DNA of 64,000 nucleotides. Origin: Metallyticus violacea. Lineage: Eukaryota; Arthropoda; Insecta; Mantodea; Metallyticidae. Made by a program: the position numbers and the translations under genes. How positions within the stretch are numbered: position 1 is the stretch's first letter; the number at the start of each line of letters is the position of its first letter. Below are positions 1 through 12,045 of the stretch, piece after piece. The notes below the pieces were generated by a model. The model was given only the letters and a program-made list of their open reading frames with translations. It was not told the DNA's origin and made no database searches. The stretch covers positions 155,252,501 through 155,316,500 of the forward strand of contig CM060833.1 in assembly GCA_030762175.1 (NCBI GenBank). Direction: 5' to 3'.

Positions 1-1230
1 GCCTCCAAAAACTCCTTCAAACTTTGCAGCCCCATGTAGTATACTCAAAGCATTTGAAACCAACACCCACGCCTGTCACCTTCCAATTTTGGTGTATTTT
101 AGCTCATAAATAGATTTATAAGGCCACCAGCAGTAACCTAATAAATTGTGTTGAAGGATTGTTCAGTTTGAAATTTCTTTGGCTATTGTTAGATTCATTC
201 ACGATTAAAATCCTGTGATGGCATGTCAGATCTTCAGCACAATGAGTGCGTGATTACGGACAATGGTTGGTATTGGTTGTAAATGAGGCATGGGATCAGA
301 TTAACTGAAAGCTATTCCGCATTCATTACTTGGATTTAGGAAAAGCCCCGGATAAGAATCTCTGCTGTTGGCTTGACTCGAATGCAGGGTTAGAACCTAC
401 ACTATATGGTATAAACCTGGTTAATGCCTACGATAAATCTCGCTGCAATATGTGAATAAATTAACGCCAGTCATCAGTATAGAACTCTCGAGAAAATAAC
501 CTGCAGCACAAATTGGCGCGATAGCCATATTCGTTATTCTTTTTTATTTCAACACGAAAAGCACAGTAGTTAAACCAATCACTGCATATAAAACAAAAGC
601 TAATATTACTGTGAATAATTTGAATAAAGTTCTGGTATTGTCTTCTTATATGGATAATTTTAGCACCATGTTGACTCATTATACCTCATTTTCTGTTACA
701 TTTAACTGATACTTCAGCTCTCGTATTCAGAAATTTTATCGCCTAAACTGCTTTAGTGTAACTATTAGGTAGATTGTTAACTATTGTGTACGAGGAAAAT
801 TGTGTAGTTTCGTAAAAATGTTTAAAACCTCTCCCAGTTTTTCTTTTATTCATTTTTAAGCCGAACATTTATATTTTGGTAACAAAGCTAAGCATTTTGA
901 TTGAATGTATTAACTATTGAAAAGCATTTTGCATTATATTTGTTTATCACAGATAATTTTTTATAAAATATCGCACCTTGGAGTAATGCGAAAAAATATA
1001 CCAATAAAATACAATTTACTATTTAGAAAAATGAATTGAGCCATCTTTTTTATCTCTGTTTGATATCTCAGTAACAGAGCATGTGCTCAGGACCTGCAAA
1101 TTATGATTCTATCGATGAAACAAAATAAAAACAACATGCAATATGAATATTTTTCTTTTTAAAAAGGGGGAGAACGTGTCACAGAAGATGTTGAAAAGGT
1201 TCGTTTTCTGCGAAAGAGATGATGTGGCGA
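1..1230. other. AT-rich sequence, nothing recognised
   Basis: No frame here has a recognisable protein motif, and I see no tRNA-like head, terminal repeat or tandem structure. The short open frames are what chance gives in AT-rich DNA. Confidence 0.5.
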
Positions 1231-1234
1231 CCAA

Positions 1235-1237
<3 letters not shown>

Positions 1238-1305
<68 letters not shown>
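1238..1305. repeat. (CT)n-(CA)n compound microsatellite
   Basis: About 20 CT units run directly into about 13 CA units. A 69-residue open frame crosses it, but its Ser-Leu and Thr-His runs come only from the dinucleotide repeat, so it is not treated as coding. Confidence 0.95.
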
Positions 1306-1308
<3 letters not shown>

Positions 1309-1404
1309 TCACAATCAAGGTTTGGTGCATCTACATAATTTACTGTCGCTGATGTTAATTATTCCTTCTCTATTGTTTCAAGTACACAACAATCTGTTAA
1401 ACGA

Positions 1405-1697
1405 AGAATGAATGAATGAATGAATGAATAGTGTTTAATGCCCGTTTTTACTACAGAGTTATCACAGGCGGTGGACACTGGTGATGGAATGAAATGAAAT
1501 GAAATGATATATTGGGAAAGGATTTTATGGAAGGAATCGCTCCAGGCCTAAGTTTAGGGTACCTCCCCGGCATTTGCCATTTATGAGGACTGAGGAAAAC
1601 CTGGAAAAAACCTCAGTCAGAAAGGACGGTCCTGGCGGTATTCGAACCCAGACCTCCCGCTCACGAGTCCGAGACTTAACGACCTCGGCCACTCCAT
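1405..1697 (-). mobile_element. SINE A copy 1 with (ATTC)n tail
   Basis: Read on the minus strand, the element starts in the tRNA-like head (box A TGGCCGAGGTCGTTAAG, box B near GGTTCGAATAC) and runs through the conserved body to its 3' end near 1431. The tail is a clean tetranucleotide repeat, (GAAT)n on the plus strand at 1405-1430. The first few head bases are lost or altered (..ccactccattg on the plus strand). No clear target-site duplication is visible. Family identity is firm from the other copies in this window. Confidence 0.88.
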
Positions 1698-2473
1698 TGT
1701 TGGGAATCTTTGTTGAATCAGAAATTCCTCACACGCTTTCTGGACCTATCACCATTCCAGTAATGGCGTTATGCTGTAAATAGTAGCACTATGGTCAAAC
1801 TAATAATATCACAGATCTCTATTGGCATAGGATGTTACTGGTTAATAAATAAATGTTCCAAAGTTGTAATCCTTGACAGGAAGTGCAGAATTGTTTGTGT
1901 CAAATGGCGAATACTCTTATTTACACAGTCCAGTTTCCAATAAACTAACAATTCAAGTGCCTGATACTTCACAAGTCACAAAAAAGAGTTGAAACTGCAA
2001 TTTCTGTAGTCTATAAACACATCGTAACGGAGAGATGTTATTTATACGAGAAGCGGCTACGCTGTCCGCTGTATAAAATATCCATTTCATATCGATATGG
2101 TTCACTTAGTTTTATGGCAGCTACGTTTCTGATCTTCTAAAGAACATTTGGAAGAAATGCTGGTTTTCCTTGCAGAATATCATGTGCTATAACACAAGCT
2201 TTTAGATTAGCTTTTTAAATGTACTCTATAAGTATGTAAAATAGTTTTAAAACTTTAGAATATACACACTTAGGCATAAGTAATTATTTTTTAAATTCTT
2301 ATTATAAAGCAACACACAGCAATTGGACTACATAAGGTACCATAATTAAACATCAACACATTGAATATACTCATCAATAGAATAATAAACTTTTTAGCAG
2401 ATATTCTATAAAAGCTGTTTTGAAATTTCATCATTACTGGACAAGATCTTTTTTTTAAGTACGACATTTATGC
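1698..2473. other. AT-rich sequence, nothing recognised
   Basis: No coding motif, tRNA-like head or terminal inverted repeat was seen. Confidence 0.45.
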
Positions 2474-3180
2474 GAATCTAATGCGCACCTCAAATTTGAA
2501 ACTTCGAATTAATAAAAAACGATTTTTACATATGGTTGTACAGCGTCTTAGAGATGAGACCATCCGCTTCAAAAATGAAATTTATAATTGGAATATTGTT
2601 ACATTTTAATGCTGTTGTCAGGACAGATGGCGTAGGTCATAAAAGAAAAAATCAGATTTTTTTTTATGGTGACTGTAGTCACAGGTTGCCCTTTCCTTTT
2701 TTCATATGCGAATTGTAAAAAAAAATTCTTCCATGTCAGAACGACTTCCTTTGCAAAGACCAGCGAATTTCTTCCTTCTAGCTTTAGTTGCAAATAATGT
2801 CAATTTCTGTTATCGCCACAAGCGAACGTTGCTCTCAGTTACATTGAACTCTCTTCCTGCCTTTCTGTTAATATTTTTTTTTCACCATAAAGAATTACTT
2901 TCCGCTTATAAAGTAGCATCATAAGATGTTCTTCTTTATTTGACCTGCATTTCTGACTAGCACTACCTACTATTCATACGCTCTATGCAATAATAGGCCA
3001 ACAATAAATGTAACGAAGTCAAGAATTGCAACAATGCAATTAAACGATTTAAACGATAACCTTGATGAAATTACCGGCGAATTACGGAACAGATTTGAAC
3101 TAGAATCCAATATGCCATTGAATCTAATGCGCACCACCAATTTGAATACCTTTGACAAAAAGGTGCGCATTAAATTCGCT
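2474..3180. repeat. Repeated 'GAATCTAATGCGCACC' motif with hairpin
   Basis: The 16-base motif GAATCTAATGCGCACC occurs at 2474-2489 and again at 3120-3135, each followed by similar bases (aatttgaa). A near-perfect reverse complement, GGTGCGCATTAAATTC, lies at 3162-3177. The second and third copies form a hairpin with a 16-bp stem (one mismatch) and a loop of about 26 bases. The outer pair could be terminal inverted repeats of a small element, but no target duplication is clear. The unusually CpG-containing motif stands out in AT-rich DNA. Confidence 0.5.
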
Positions 3181-3598
3181 CAAATATGGTATGTGTTTAA
3201 ATAAATATCTTCTATGTAACTTTTTCTGTATTACGAAGACAACCACTAACTTTATTATTGAAGTAAAATAGTTAATGAAAAAAACTCGAGTGCCTTTGTT
3301 AACTTTGAGTTTAATGATCAGTAAATTTCATAATGCACAGAGGTATTGATGGAGTTCATTGTGTATTTTCCTATTCAAATGTTCACCTATTTGTAGACCA
3401 AGCCAATTAATATTGTTTGATTGCTTTAACATGCATTAGTATTTTCTATCTGCAATTATAAATAATGTGTAAGTTATATAAGCTCATATAAGTTAATGCT
3501 TTTATTTTATGTTTTTTGGGGAATTTATTTGTTTTTAATCAAATATACATATATTAAAAAAGATTTGTTAAATTATAGCAGCTATGTACAGCTCACTC
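3180..3598. other. AT-rich sequence, nothing recognised
   Basis: No coding motif, repeat family member or structured signal was recognised. Confidence 0.45.
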
Positions 3599-3599
3599 T

Positions 3600-3955
3600 G
3601 ATTACCATGCTGAGAGACTCGGGTGGTAACGCTTGGCATTTGCATTCGGAAGGTTCTGGATTCAATACTTTTGGATTTGGCAGTACTGATCGGGTTCATA
3701 TTTTTTGATTTCCCCTGGCCATTCAAGCCATGGATGTATATGTATATATTTCCAGGAATTTTTTGATCTCTCATTTTATATAACCTCATTCCATAGATCT
3801 GATTGCAAGGCAGGAAGTGCCAAGGGCAGGTAGCCTGGTGCTGTGCGGCATGGCGGTGAATTTGAACTTCGGAAAAAGTTATTGCTGTGATGTTTGGTGG
3901 TTCCCTCAAGGTCACTATTGGGTGATATAGTGGACATAACCTAATTCAAAGTGGC
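3600..3955 (+). mobile_element. Possible degenerate tRNA-related SINE
   Basis: The segment has a tRNA-like D-arm string (actcgggtggtaacgc) followed about 25 bases later by a box-B-like GGTTCTGGATTC. A moderately GC-rich body of about 300 bp follows and ends near the AT-rich flank. No second copy occurs in the window and no target duplication is clear, so this is a weak call from promoter-box spacing alone. It could equally be unique sequence. Confidence 0.25.
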
Positions 3956-4462
3956 AAACACCTGTTCCTCCATCTTACTCTTATATGCCATTCCTTACAA
4001 TTTTTTAGTAATACATTACAAGTGTTGACATTCTTTCGTAGAACAGAAAGTTACAACTGCATACTTACAACTAAGGACTTTTTAATGAATAAGGCCATCT
4101 TTTATGGAACAGGGCCCTTAGGTTCCGTCTTTTGTGTTCTATTGTTTCACAGCAATAAGAATACAAAATACAATGGTACGTGCAACGCTATTTGCAAGTA
4201 AGTACAAGCAAGTAACCACCTGTTAGATAATCCAAAATTTCACTATCAAACAGATAATTATATAAAGGCTAAATTATAGCGCGGAAACAGATATGTTATC
4301 TGCCTGTTAACATTTATGGAACAGTTATCGAGTAGATATCTAGTGCTTTGTGCAACCCAGTCTAAGATTCTGAAATTAGCTAACCTTTGCCTTAATAGGA
4401 GACCTTTTGTCCTAATGGGATCCCTTTATGACTACTAATTCATTCAATGTATTGTACGTTCA
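3956..4462. other. Nothing recognised
   Basis: AT-rich sequence without recognisable coding, repeat or RNA signals. Confidence 0.45.
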
Positions 4463-4767
4463 ATTTTTTTTTTTTTTTTTTTTTTTTTTGGATGTTGTTT
4501 AACGCCCGTTTTTACCACTGAGGCACCACAGGTGGTGGACACTGATGATGCATAAAATGAAATGATATACTGGGTAAGGCTTTTTTTTTTAAGGAAAGAA
4601 ACGTGCCAGGCCTAAGTTTAGGATACCTCCCCAGCATTTGCCATTTATGAGGACTGAGGAAAACCTTGAAAAAACCTCAGTCAGGGAGGACGGTCATGGC
4701 GGGATTTAAACTCCAGATCTCCCGCTGACGAGTCTGCGCCTTAACGACCTCGGCTACCCGTGGCGGT
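4463..4767 (-). mobile_element. SINE A copy 2 with poly(A) tail
   Basis: Full-length minus-strand copy. The tRNA-like head sits at 4691-4767 on the plus-strand axis (reverse complement of gtggccgaggtcgttaagg, with a decayed box B gtttaaatccc). The body follows, and the tail is about 27 T residues on the plus strand at 4463-4489. An internal run of T residues at 4582-4591 corresponds to the A-rich stretch seen in other copies after 'ccttcctt'. No clear target-site duplication was found. Confidence 0.9.
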
Positions 4768-7700
4768 TTCAACTTTCCGAATAGAAAATCTCTTTTCAGA
4801 ACTTAAGTCTGCACCAAGTTTCAAGCTTAAAAACTGTTGCAGAATGTTGCAGAATAATCCGGGCTATTGCATATGGAAAAACATTAGTGTAGTAGCTTCC
4901 TTAGTGGAAAATCGATACCTAATTATTCATACATAAGAAAAACGTTGCCATTGATAGAAATTTCTAGCTTTCAGGAAGCACTGGTGACATCTATTGACTT
5001 TGAACACGGCTTTGGTCAGCATAAACTTACTTAAGAGAAAAACCTTTTGTTTTTCATTCTTAAACTTGTGATGGTAATAATAAAGTTCAATAATGGACAT
5101 AAATTATATTTAATACTAATTAAAGAATGAATGCTATCACAGACAGGTTTGGCATTTATGGTGTAAACTTAATTTCTATTTGACATATGCTATAACTTCC
5201 AGAAATTTGTAATATAATTAAGGCTATTTTATTTGTGCAATGCTTACTTTTAACGGCTCTTTTTGTGAGTTTTTGTTTTTAAAAAGTGTCTAATTTACAA
5301 TGCCCATATTGATATATAAAACCACATAAATAGGTATTTACATATTTTAATGCATTCCTGTACTAAATCTTGTCATAAACATTTTTTTTTTAATTTATAA
5401 TGATGAAACTTTGAAAGGAACTAGTTCGTATATTTTTGTAGAACTGACTTCTTTCAGTTTACCTAGTACTATCTAATATTTATGACGAAACGATAAGGCC
5501 AGTGAAAATACTGGGTGGCATTGTAGCTTTCAAGAAAAAAGAGAAACGACAAATTTCCCAAAAGAAATGGAGCGATGGTAGAATTGTATGAGATGAAATA
5601 GTGGGTGGATTTAATTTATGTTGTTGATGACGATCTTGAACGCAGATTTTGGGAATCAGAAATGAAAGGAAAATTGCAAAGGATGAACCTACTCCTCTTT
5701 CAAACTGTTAAAACCATTGTGCAGCTACAATTAGGCATTCGTAGTTATGTTTTTTAATGCAGACTTAAGAATACGGTTGCTTGTAAGCGTTCATTGAGCA
5801 AGAAACTAAGAAGGGGAAATCAGAGACTAATTAGACATTGGAGCAGTTTGAAGCCAAAACATATCTAATTAAAAACACCATGTTGAGAAACACCACTCTT
5901 CCATAGGAACCAAGTAATTATTTGGTTAAATATTTACGAAAATCTGGCATATCACTAAGTAAAAATTAGACCACATTCTCATTAACTTGTTCAACTCTCT
6001 AGCTATTTAGAAATCAAAAGTGTAGTCCGCAAAGTGATGGATGTTTGCAGATAATCTTCATGGAAATTATATACTTAAAAGCTAATTCTTTCAGGTCTTT
6101 GAAGGGGTTTGTAATATAACTACGAACAACTGATATGACAGAAGCTGCTGACAAGTGAAAACTTTGTATTAAAACTTCATCTGGGGTTCTCGTTGCATTG
6201 TTTTGGGATTCCGCAATGATGCCATTGTGAGATTATTAAATTATTTAATCAAACTGAAACACTAAAACTGTCAAAAGTGTTTACAATTTCCTCTGAGTTC
6301 TGTAGTTTCTGATAAATAGTGTCTTTGTTCTGGAAAGGAGGCTCTGAATCTAAAATTTTGAATAAATTCCAAATTTTAAATGCATAGTATTTTAGACCTG
6401 CCAGTGAAAAGCACCAAATATCTTTGCCACCTCACCCATGTGCTTTTAAGTGCTGCGTCCCCAGTCAATGAATAAGATTTACAGATCAAGTTCGTGTTAA
6501 CACAATTAAATTGGACAACAATGAATTCTAATAAGTTATACGGCGGTTTTGTGAGAGAGTTTATTTATTATTGGGCGTGGTTGACAGTTGATTTTAGTTT
6601 GTATTGAAATGGCGGTAAATTAACTAAATGTTTTGATTTATTCCCCATTGACGGAATCATGATTCTTGCGAGATGCCACAGCTAGCTCAAAGTCGAACTA
6701 ACCATATCTGGCTGCTGACAGTTGTGGTGATGGTCTCAGGCTTTCTTCGGAGCTGTTTTTGGATTCAATTAAAGGAGAAAAGGATTTTGGTTTGGAGCTG
6801 TTGAATGAAATACATGGATACATTGCCCTTGCTATTTATTCAGTACTTTGATTGTGGTTCCTGACTGACTGAGCCACCGGCAAGGAATATGTCACGTTTT
6901 CGCGCTATTATTCGTTGGACACGTTTCCTACTTCACTCACGCCTCAAACTTGTGATGTAATTAAATGACCTTTTGTTTCCTCGGAACTTCACACTGTAGA
7001 ATACAATTTACACTGTCAGGGCTACAAACAAATGAGTTAGCGATATCTCGATTTACTAGCGTTCCACGATATAATAATTAATTCTTTTTGTGTCTTGGAC
7101 GCCCTGCATTTGAGATTACTCGGGTGTGTTTGACTGTTAGATATGAGACCACTAGCGCATGTTCGGCTCCTCGACTTACTGAAAACTATGAAACTGTCCG
7201 AATGCCTCAGATTTTGGGCTATTTATGCGTTCTCATAGCATCATGCTCCATGGATTCAAATTTCAGACTTTTCCAGAAGCATCTTAAACTTTGTTTCCTT
7301 ATTGGTTGCATAAACCCGGCTTCGGAATATTCTAGAAATCAAACTTAAATTCCTTTTCTCTGAGCGGCTATCTCATTTCGTTCCCTGTGCTTTCGTTCGT
7401 TGGCAGTTACTTCATAGTGATTTCTCTCCTTTTTTGGAAGTCACAGAACAAAAAAGAAACGCTCCTGCCTTCTATCTTATTTAATCCCTCAAGGACTTTT
7501 TTAACAGTAGAAGGGTTTCGCGTGAATACAAAAAACTTCCTTACAAATGAATCCAGAAAGTCGCGAACGAAGATACAATTTTATGCTTAGATGTACATGC
7601 AGCATTTCAAAATACATGTTAGTAAATGATTACATCGTAATATCTTATAATTATGGTATACTATTTCTATAGGATCCAATCTGGATCTGTCACTACAGTT

Positions 7701-8690
7701 AATTTTTAAATTTCTAATCGACATTCGCATTAGTTACGGAAACAAACCAATAGGAAGACAGTTCGGCATTAAAACATACTTCCAGCCAAGGTTCAATTAA
7801 TGACAAGTGGCATCATGGTGTGTTTATTGGTTCTGCCATAGAAACACAAACAGAAGAAGAAAAAGCAAAAGCAGGCGCTTTGATCAGTGGAATTGGTTTC
7901 ACGCAACAGAAGCACCCTTCGAAACCTGAGGTTTGCTTTGTGTTTCTTGTAGAAACTAATTTTCCTTGGCAAACTTTACGCCAAAACCTGATCTCGTCGT
8001 CGTTCCAAGTTCTGCTTCTTGTTTATATTAACGTGGCTACGGTGAAATGAATTTACAAGGCATCTCACCTTGAACAGAATAATAGCACTTGCTCATATTA
8101 TTCAACTATTCTCATCGGTTTTAAATATTCGCTCGTAATTTGATAAGATATATTATATTAAAGATAATATGAATAAGTTAATGTTTGTACTTCTAAACTT
8201 CGACTCCCACACTTTGGAGAGCCGTAAGATAAACTGGACAAATGTAATGTCTAAAATTTCTTAAGAGCAACATTTGTCGAATATTACTTAATCAATGAAA
8301 ATACAAACGCATTATATGCGTTAAATGCTCAATTATTTGAGTTGTACATCACTGATTATAGTTTAATTTAAGCTTGTACAGCTTTACGAAGGTCTCTACT
8401 GAAATGTTCTATTTACATATAAATAATGTACATACTGAAGTACACCATCTTTAAGGAGGGATGATCATATACTGGCTGAGTGTAAAGGTACGAAATAATG
8501 TAGGGAAAAGTATCTACCGCACTCCTTTACGGGATCGAATAGAGGGAGATGGTCATGGGGGGCTCTGCTTGTAGGTAAGGAAGGATAGAAGAGATAACGT
8601 AAATTTCTGATGAAAGTGAGACAGCTCAACTGAAAATATTGATAACTGGGTGGGACGGGTGGGGGGAGCAACAGATTGATTCAATCCATC
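4768..8690. other. 3.9 kb with no recognised gene or repeat
   Basis: I looked for reverse-transcriptase, transposase, RNase H and zinc-knuckle motifs in all frames and for tRNA-like heads, and found none. A few open frames of 60-86 codons near 7.1-8.7 kb show no family resemblance. Unique intergenic or intronic sequence is the default reading. Very old repeats cannot be excluded by eye. Confidence 0.45.
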
Positions 8691-8715
8691 TGCGTGTGTG
8701 TGTGTGTGTGTGTGT
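8691..8715. repeat. (GT)n microsatellite
   Basis: About 12 GT units directly follow a G-rich stretch. Confidence 0.9.
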
Positions 8716-8929
8716 CATTTCTAATGTAATTTCTTTCTGTTATTTGTTATATTTTTTGATATTTTCAAAATTATTTTTATCTATTTTATTTAATATTTAT
8801 TTTATTGCTTAATATAAATGTTTATTTAATAATTCATGCGAAATATCTATTATCTATATGGTATTAAATCAAACAAGCCTAGTGTATAATAAAAGGATGT
8901 AAAAGTAATGTTGGATCCGTGCGCCTGTG

Positions 8930-8991
8930 GAAGTTTTATTGTATTGGTGCCTCTGAAATAAATACATAGCTACTATCACTATTATTACTAG

Positions 8992-9059
<68 letters not shown>

Positions 9060-9065
9060 GTAATT
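8930..9065. repeat. (CTA)n microsatellite, possibly a LINE tail
   Basis: About 23 CTA units fill 8988-9060. The bases just before them (ggtgcctctgaaataaat, then actatcactattattacta) resemble the 3' end of the LINE relic ending near 52735 (ggtgcaataaaacgtc, then attactacta). The microsatellite may therefore have grown from the short-repeat tail of a non-LTR retrotransposon; this origin is inference. SINE B copy 1 follows, and further TACT units occur after it. Confidence 0.6.
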
Positions 9066-9360
9066 GTCGATTCTGGTGGTGTAGTAATAACCATAGTTGC
9101 CTTCTAAACCCAAGATCGCGGGTTCAAACCTGGCCAGAATCGATGGATTTTTTCGGGCGTAAAAATCCTAAGTATTGCTTCCTTCGGAAGGGAAGTAAAG
9201 CCGTGGGTCCCGTGTCGTACATTTACGGCACGAAAAAGAACCTCAAGCCTGAAAGAAGAGGCCTCTGAGCAAAATTTGTCGGCCGTTTCACGCCCTGAAT
9301 AGAATGGGACGCTGATGACCTGAGATGTTAAAGAGCGTCCATAAATAAAACAAATCAAAG
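9066..9360 (+). mobile_element. SINE B copy 1
   Basis: The tRNA-like head (ctggtggtgtagtaataacc, box B GGTTCAAACC) is followed by the family core (cggcacgaaaaagaacctca) and the hairpin tail (gggacgctgatgacctgaga ... agcgtcc), ending in an A-rich (AAATC)-like run. It sits between (CTA)n on the left and tactactact on the right, so it appears to have landed in or beside a microsatellite, which hides any target duplication. Confidence 0.9.
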
Positions 9361-9403
9361 TACTACTACTGGATACAACAACAACAACAACAACAACGAC
9401 AAA
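9361..9403. repeat. (TAC)n and (CAA)n microsatellites
   Basis: A short tactactact run, the apparent continuation of the array upstream of SINE B copy 1, is followed by about eight CAA units. Confidence 0.85.
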
Positions 9404-9591
9404 TGTGCACGAATTAAATCTCTAACGAACTGCGTGTAAAATATTTATCATTTTTATGTATTTCGAAAATGAATTCTTTTTCATTTAGTGCTTTCATTGC
9501 TAATTTTAAGTATTTTGAAAACCTCCATTGCTACAATTACTACAACTAATTCTATTACCTTTACTTCTACTTTCACTTTTACTACTACTAG

Positions 9592-9656
9592 TGAATATAA
9601 TAATAACAACAACAACAATAATAGTAATAATAATTATAATAATAATAACAAAAATA
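9592..9656. repeat. Imperfect (AAT)n/(AAC)n trinucleotide repeat
   Basis: A mixed AAT/AAC/AGT repeat of about 65 bp. Open frames crossing it read as runs of Asn, Ile or Thr and are not considered coding. Confidence 0.9.
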
Positions 9657-9659
9657 CAA

Positions 9660-10390
9660 TGGACTTCTATTATTAGAGGATTTCCTTTAGGTAATCTACG
9701 TTCTAAAACGTGTGGTAGAAGTGAGTATTATTATGAAAAATAACAAAATAGGACAACAATATATTCTCTTTCTCTTTGTATCTTGGAGTTTAAGAGAAGG
9801 TAAACATTTTGTCTAGAAACATGAGGCAACATTAATGTTCTGCACGGTTAACTTGTAAATTTAGAATGGACAGTTTGCAGGTCCTCAGTACGTGTTTGTT
9901 GCATAACCTTACAGCGTTGCTCGCTTTTTAAATCGTTGTTAACATCAATGCTGTGATATATTACACTGAATTATGCCAAATCTAATTTTGCGAATTCAAA
10001 TGATTATGTCATTATATCACCCAATTAAATTAAATTAAATTACAGCGCTGAATTTCCTTCAATATTTTATATTGATACAGTATTTGGTACCCTATCAATC
10101 GCGAAAAATTGATTAGAATATATCTTTTATTTCAGCTAGCTTTAAGTGAAGGGTTCTGTTTGTAAGAATGTCAAGAAACGCAGGAATTTTGCTCGGACAG
10201 CAGAGAGACCGTTTTGGCAGACAATGGAGCTTTTATTCATTAGGAGGACGGGTGTTCGCCCCTATTGGGAAAGAACAACGCTATAATGCCGCTAAGGCCG
10301 TTGATCTGTAACGTTCAGTAAAACTTGAAATTAGACGCTGGACGAATCAACGAGTGGGTAAGCTCAAATAATCAAACTGGCCAATAATAT
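9660..10390. other. Mostly unrecognised sequence before an LTR-like segment
   Basis: Only a short (TTAAA)n run near 10024-10041 stands out. The rest has no recognised feature. The TGTCAAG at about 10168 could be an alternative left boundary of the LTR-like segment that follows. Confidence 0.35.
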
Positions 10391-10391
10391 G

Positions 10392-10850
10392 AGAATGGCG
10401 TGACAATGAAGTCACAGCTAACCTATGAGGATGTCTAAAGTCATAGTGGCGGGAAAATAGAGCGTCCCTGCATCACGTGGTAAAGCGTGCTATGTTGGGT
10501 ATTTAAGGACGTGAAATCGCCCTTTTCGAGATCTTTTTGGTTCGTCTACTCCGTTACTCTGGGAACTCTGGTCTGTTCTCGTCATCTTGGTCCTGCAAGT
10601 ATTCAGCGTCACTTCAGCTCGACAAGTCTTCCGAGCGGTCAGCAATCACATTGCTAGTCAAATATTACAGCTCCGCTGTCTGCCCGACGTCTGGTTACTG
10701 CGATCCGCACAGAAACGCCATGGGATGCACTCTTTGTTAAATAAACGACATCAACCTGCAGATAACAAGGCGTTCTCTCTGGTCAACCTTTAATTTCCTT
10801 CCCTCAACCCGGCACTACCAGGTCCCGAAAACCAGCTACATCCCTGAGAT
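10392..10850 (+). mobile_element. Possible solo LTR
   Basis: This moderately GC-rich block has the order expected of a retrotransposon LTR: a TATA-like tatttaagg at 10500-10508, then about 220 bp of non-coding R-like sequence, then a polyadenylation signal AATAAA at 10740, then a pyrimidine-rich stretch. Boundaries are uncertain, no paired copy exists in the window and no primer-binding site is certain. It could instead be a host promoter or exon. Confidence 0.3.
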
Positions 10851-11220
10851 CGACGAGAAGAGTTATTGAGTGGTGAGCTGGATCATAAACAATCAAACTC
10901 TTCCCGCCACCTATAACCCCTTCAAATCTTGACCCTCCAACGCGGGGCAATTATCAAAATTACCCCCACAATAACTCCCACCAATAACTACTTCAATATA
11001 AGAAGCTGCCAAGAAGCTTCAAACTGTTTAATGCAAGTATATGGCTTACGATTTATATGTAAAATGTGCCTACTGGCTTTCGCTAGGGACGACTGGGGGA
11101 TGGGAAATCTGTAGCGACACTTAGTAAGTTTTGCAACCTTGAAACAATATTAATGAAAATTATGGTCAATGCGATATACCATTAGAATTGAACGCCACGT
11201 CTACCACTTCAACAGAGGCA
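10851..11220. other. Nothing recognised
   Basis: No coding motif or repeat was identified between the LTR-like block and SINE C. Confidence 0.4.
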
Positions 11221-11470
11221 ACAACTCCATGGTATAGTGGTTAGTGTTCTTGGCTGCTACTCCTGGGATCGCAGGTTCGATTCCTGAATATGCCATCGGA
11301 GTTTCTCCTTTACTAGGAAGAAATAGACACCCATGGTCGTACTAGGCTTAAGGCTCTCCTGGCGTACCGTAATCATTCAATCGAGGTAGTCACGCTACAC
11401 GTTCGGCCCGTCTCTGCAGACAAGACAACTCCGGTGAGGGGATGGGAAGCCGAAAAAAAAAAAAAAAAAA
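11221..11470 (+). mobile_element. SINE C, Glu-tRNA-like head, poly(A) tail
   Basis: The head resembles a tRNA with box A TGGTATAGTGGTTAGTG and a textbook box B GGTTCGATTCC, best matching the tRNA-Glu type (tccatggtatagtggttag). A body of about 160 bp unlike SINE A or B follows, ending in about 18 A residues at 11453-11470. It is the only copy in this window. Mismatches in the acceptor stem and the long 3' body argue against a working tRNA gene. Target duplications were not resolved. Confidence 0.75.
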
Positions 11471-11540
11471 TCAGCAGACTTTGTTTCGTTTCAAATGTGA
11501 CTGAGAAAAACACAGCACGGCACATTCACATAATTCTGAA

Positions 11541-11828
11541 ACCGCCACGGGTGGCCGAGGTCATTAAGGCGCGGACTCGTGAGCGGTAGGTCTGGGGTTC
11601 GAATCCCGCCCACACCGTCCTTCCTGACTGAGGTTTACTCCAGGTTTTCCTTAGTCCTTATAAATGACAAATTTTGGGGAGGTACTGTAAACTTAGGCCA
11701 GGAACGTTTCCTTCCTTAAAAAACATCCTTTCCCAATTTATCATTTCATCTCAAGTATCATCAGTGTCCACCGCCTATGTTGCCTCAGTAGTAAAAACGG
11801 GTGTTCAATACTACTCAAATAAAAAAAT
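11541..11828 (+). mobile_element. SINE A copy 3
   Basis: The copy is full length: head accgccacgggtggccgagg, box B GGTTCGAATCC, body with gaggtactgtaaacttaggc, and 3' end with gtaaaaacgggtgttcaat followed by a short A run. An open frame inside it is not a gene. Target duplication is not clear. Confidence 0.92.
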
Positions 11829-12043
11829 TCTGAACCTGATTTGTCATCAACTAATTGCAGAAGTACTTTATGACAGGTGCTTCAACTTCTCATTTACGGC
11901 CAGTTCTGAAAACGCATTAACTGCTGAGTAGTCAATAATAATGTGTGGTTTCTTCGATCTATGGGAATAACACCATAAGTATTTTTCCTTGCGTCGTTGT
12001 TTCGAAGACAACTTATATATATGTGCATGTGTGTGTACCAGGT
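11829..12043. other. Short unrecognised spacer
   Basis: Nothing was recognised apart from a short TA/TG-rich stretch just before the mariner end. Confidence 0.4.
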
Positions 12044-12045
12044 TA

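Noticed and set aside
1143..1352. 69-codon open frame with Ser-Leu and Thr-His runs
   Set aside because: Produced by the (CT)n(CA)n microsatellite.
3568..3915. 115-codon minus-strand frame
   Set aside because: No recognisable domain; overlaps a possible degenerate SINE.
9488..9743. Asn/Ile/Thr-rich open frames
   Set aside because: Produced by the AAT/AAC repeat.
11226..11300. Possible functional tRNA genes at SINE heads (here and at 17615, 29791, 41872, 43315, 49396, 61140)
   Set aside because: Box A and B are good, but acceptor stems do not pair well and each head continues into a long repeated 3' body, so these are tRNA-derived SINEs.
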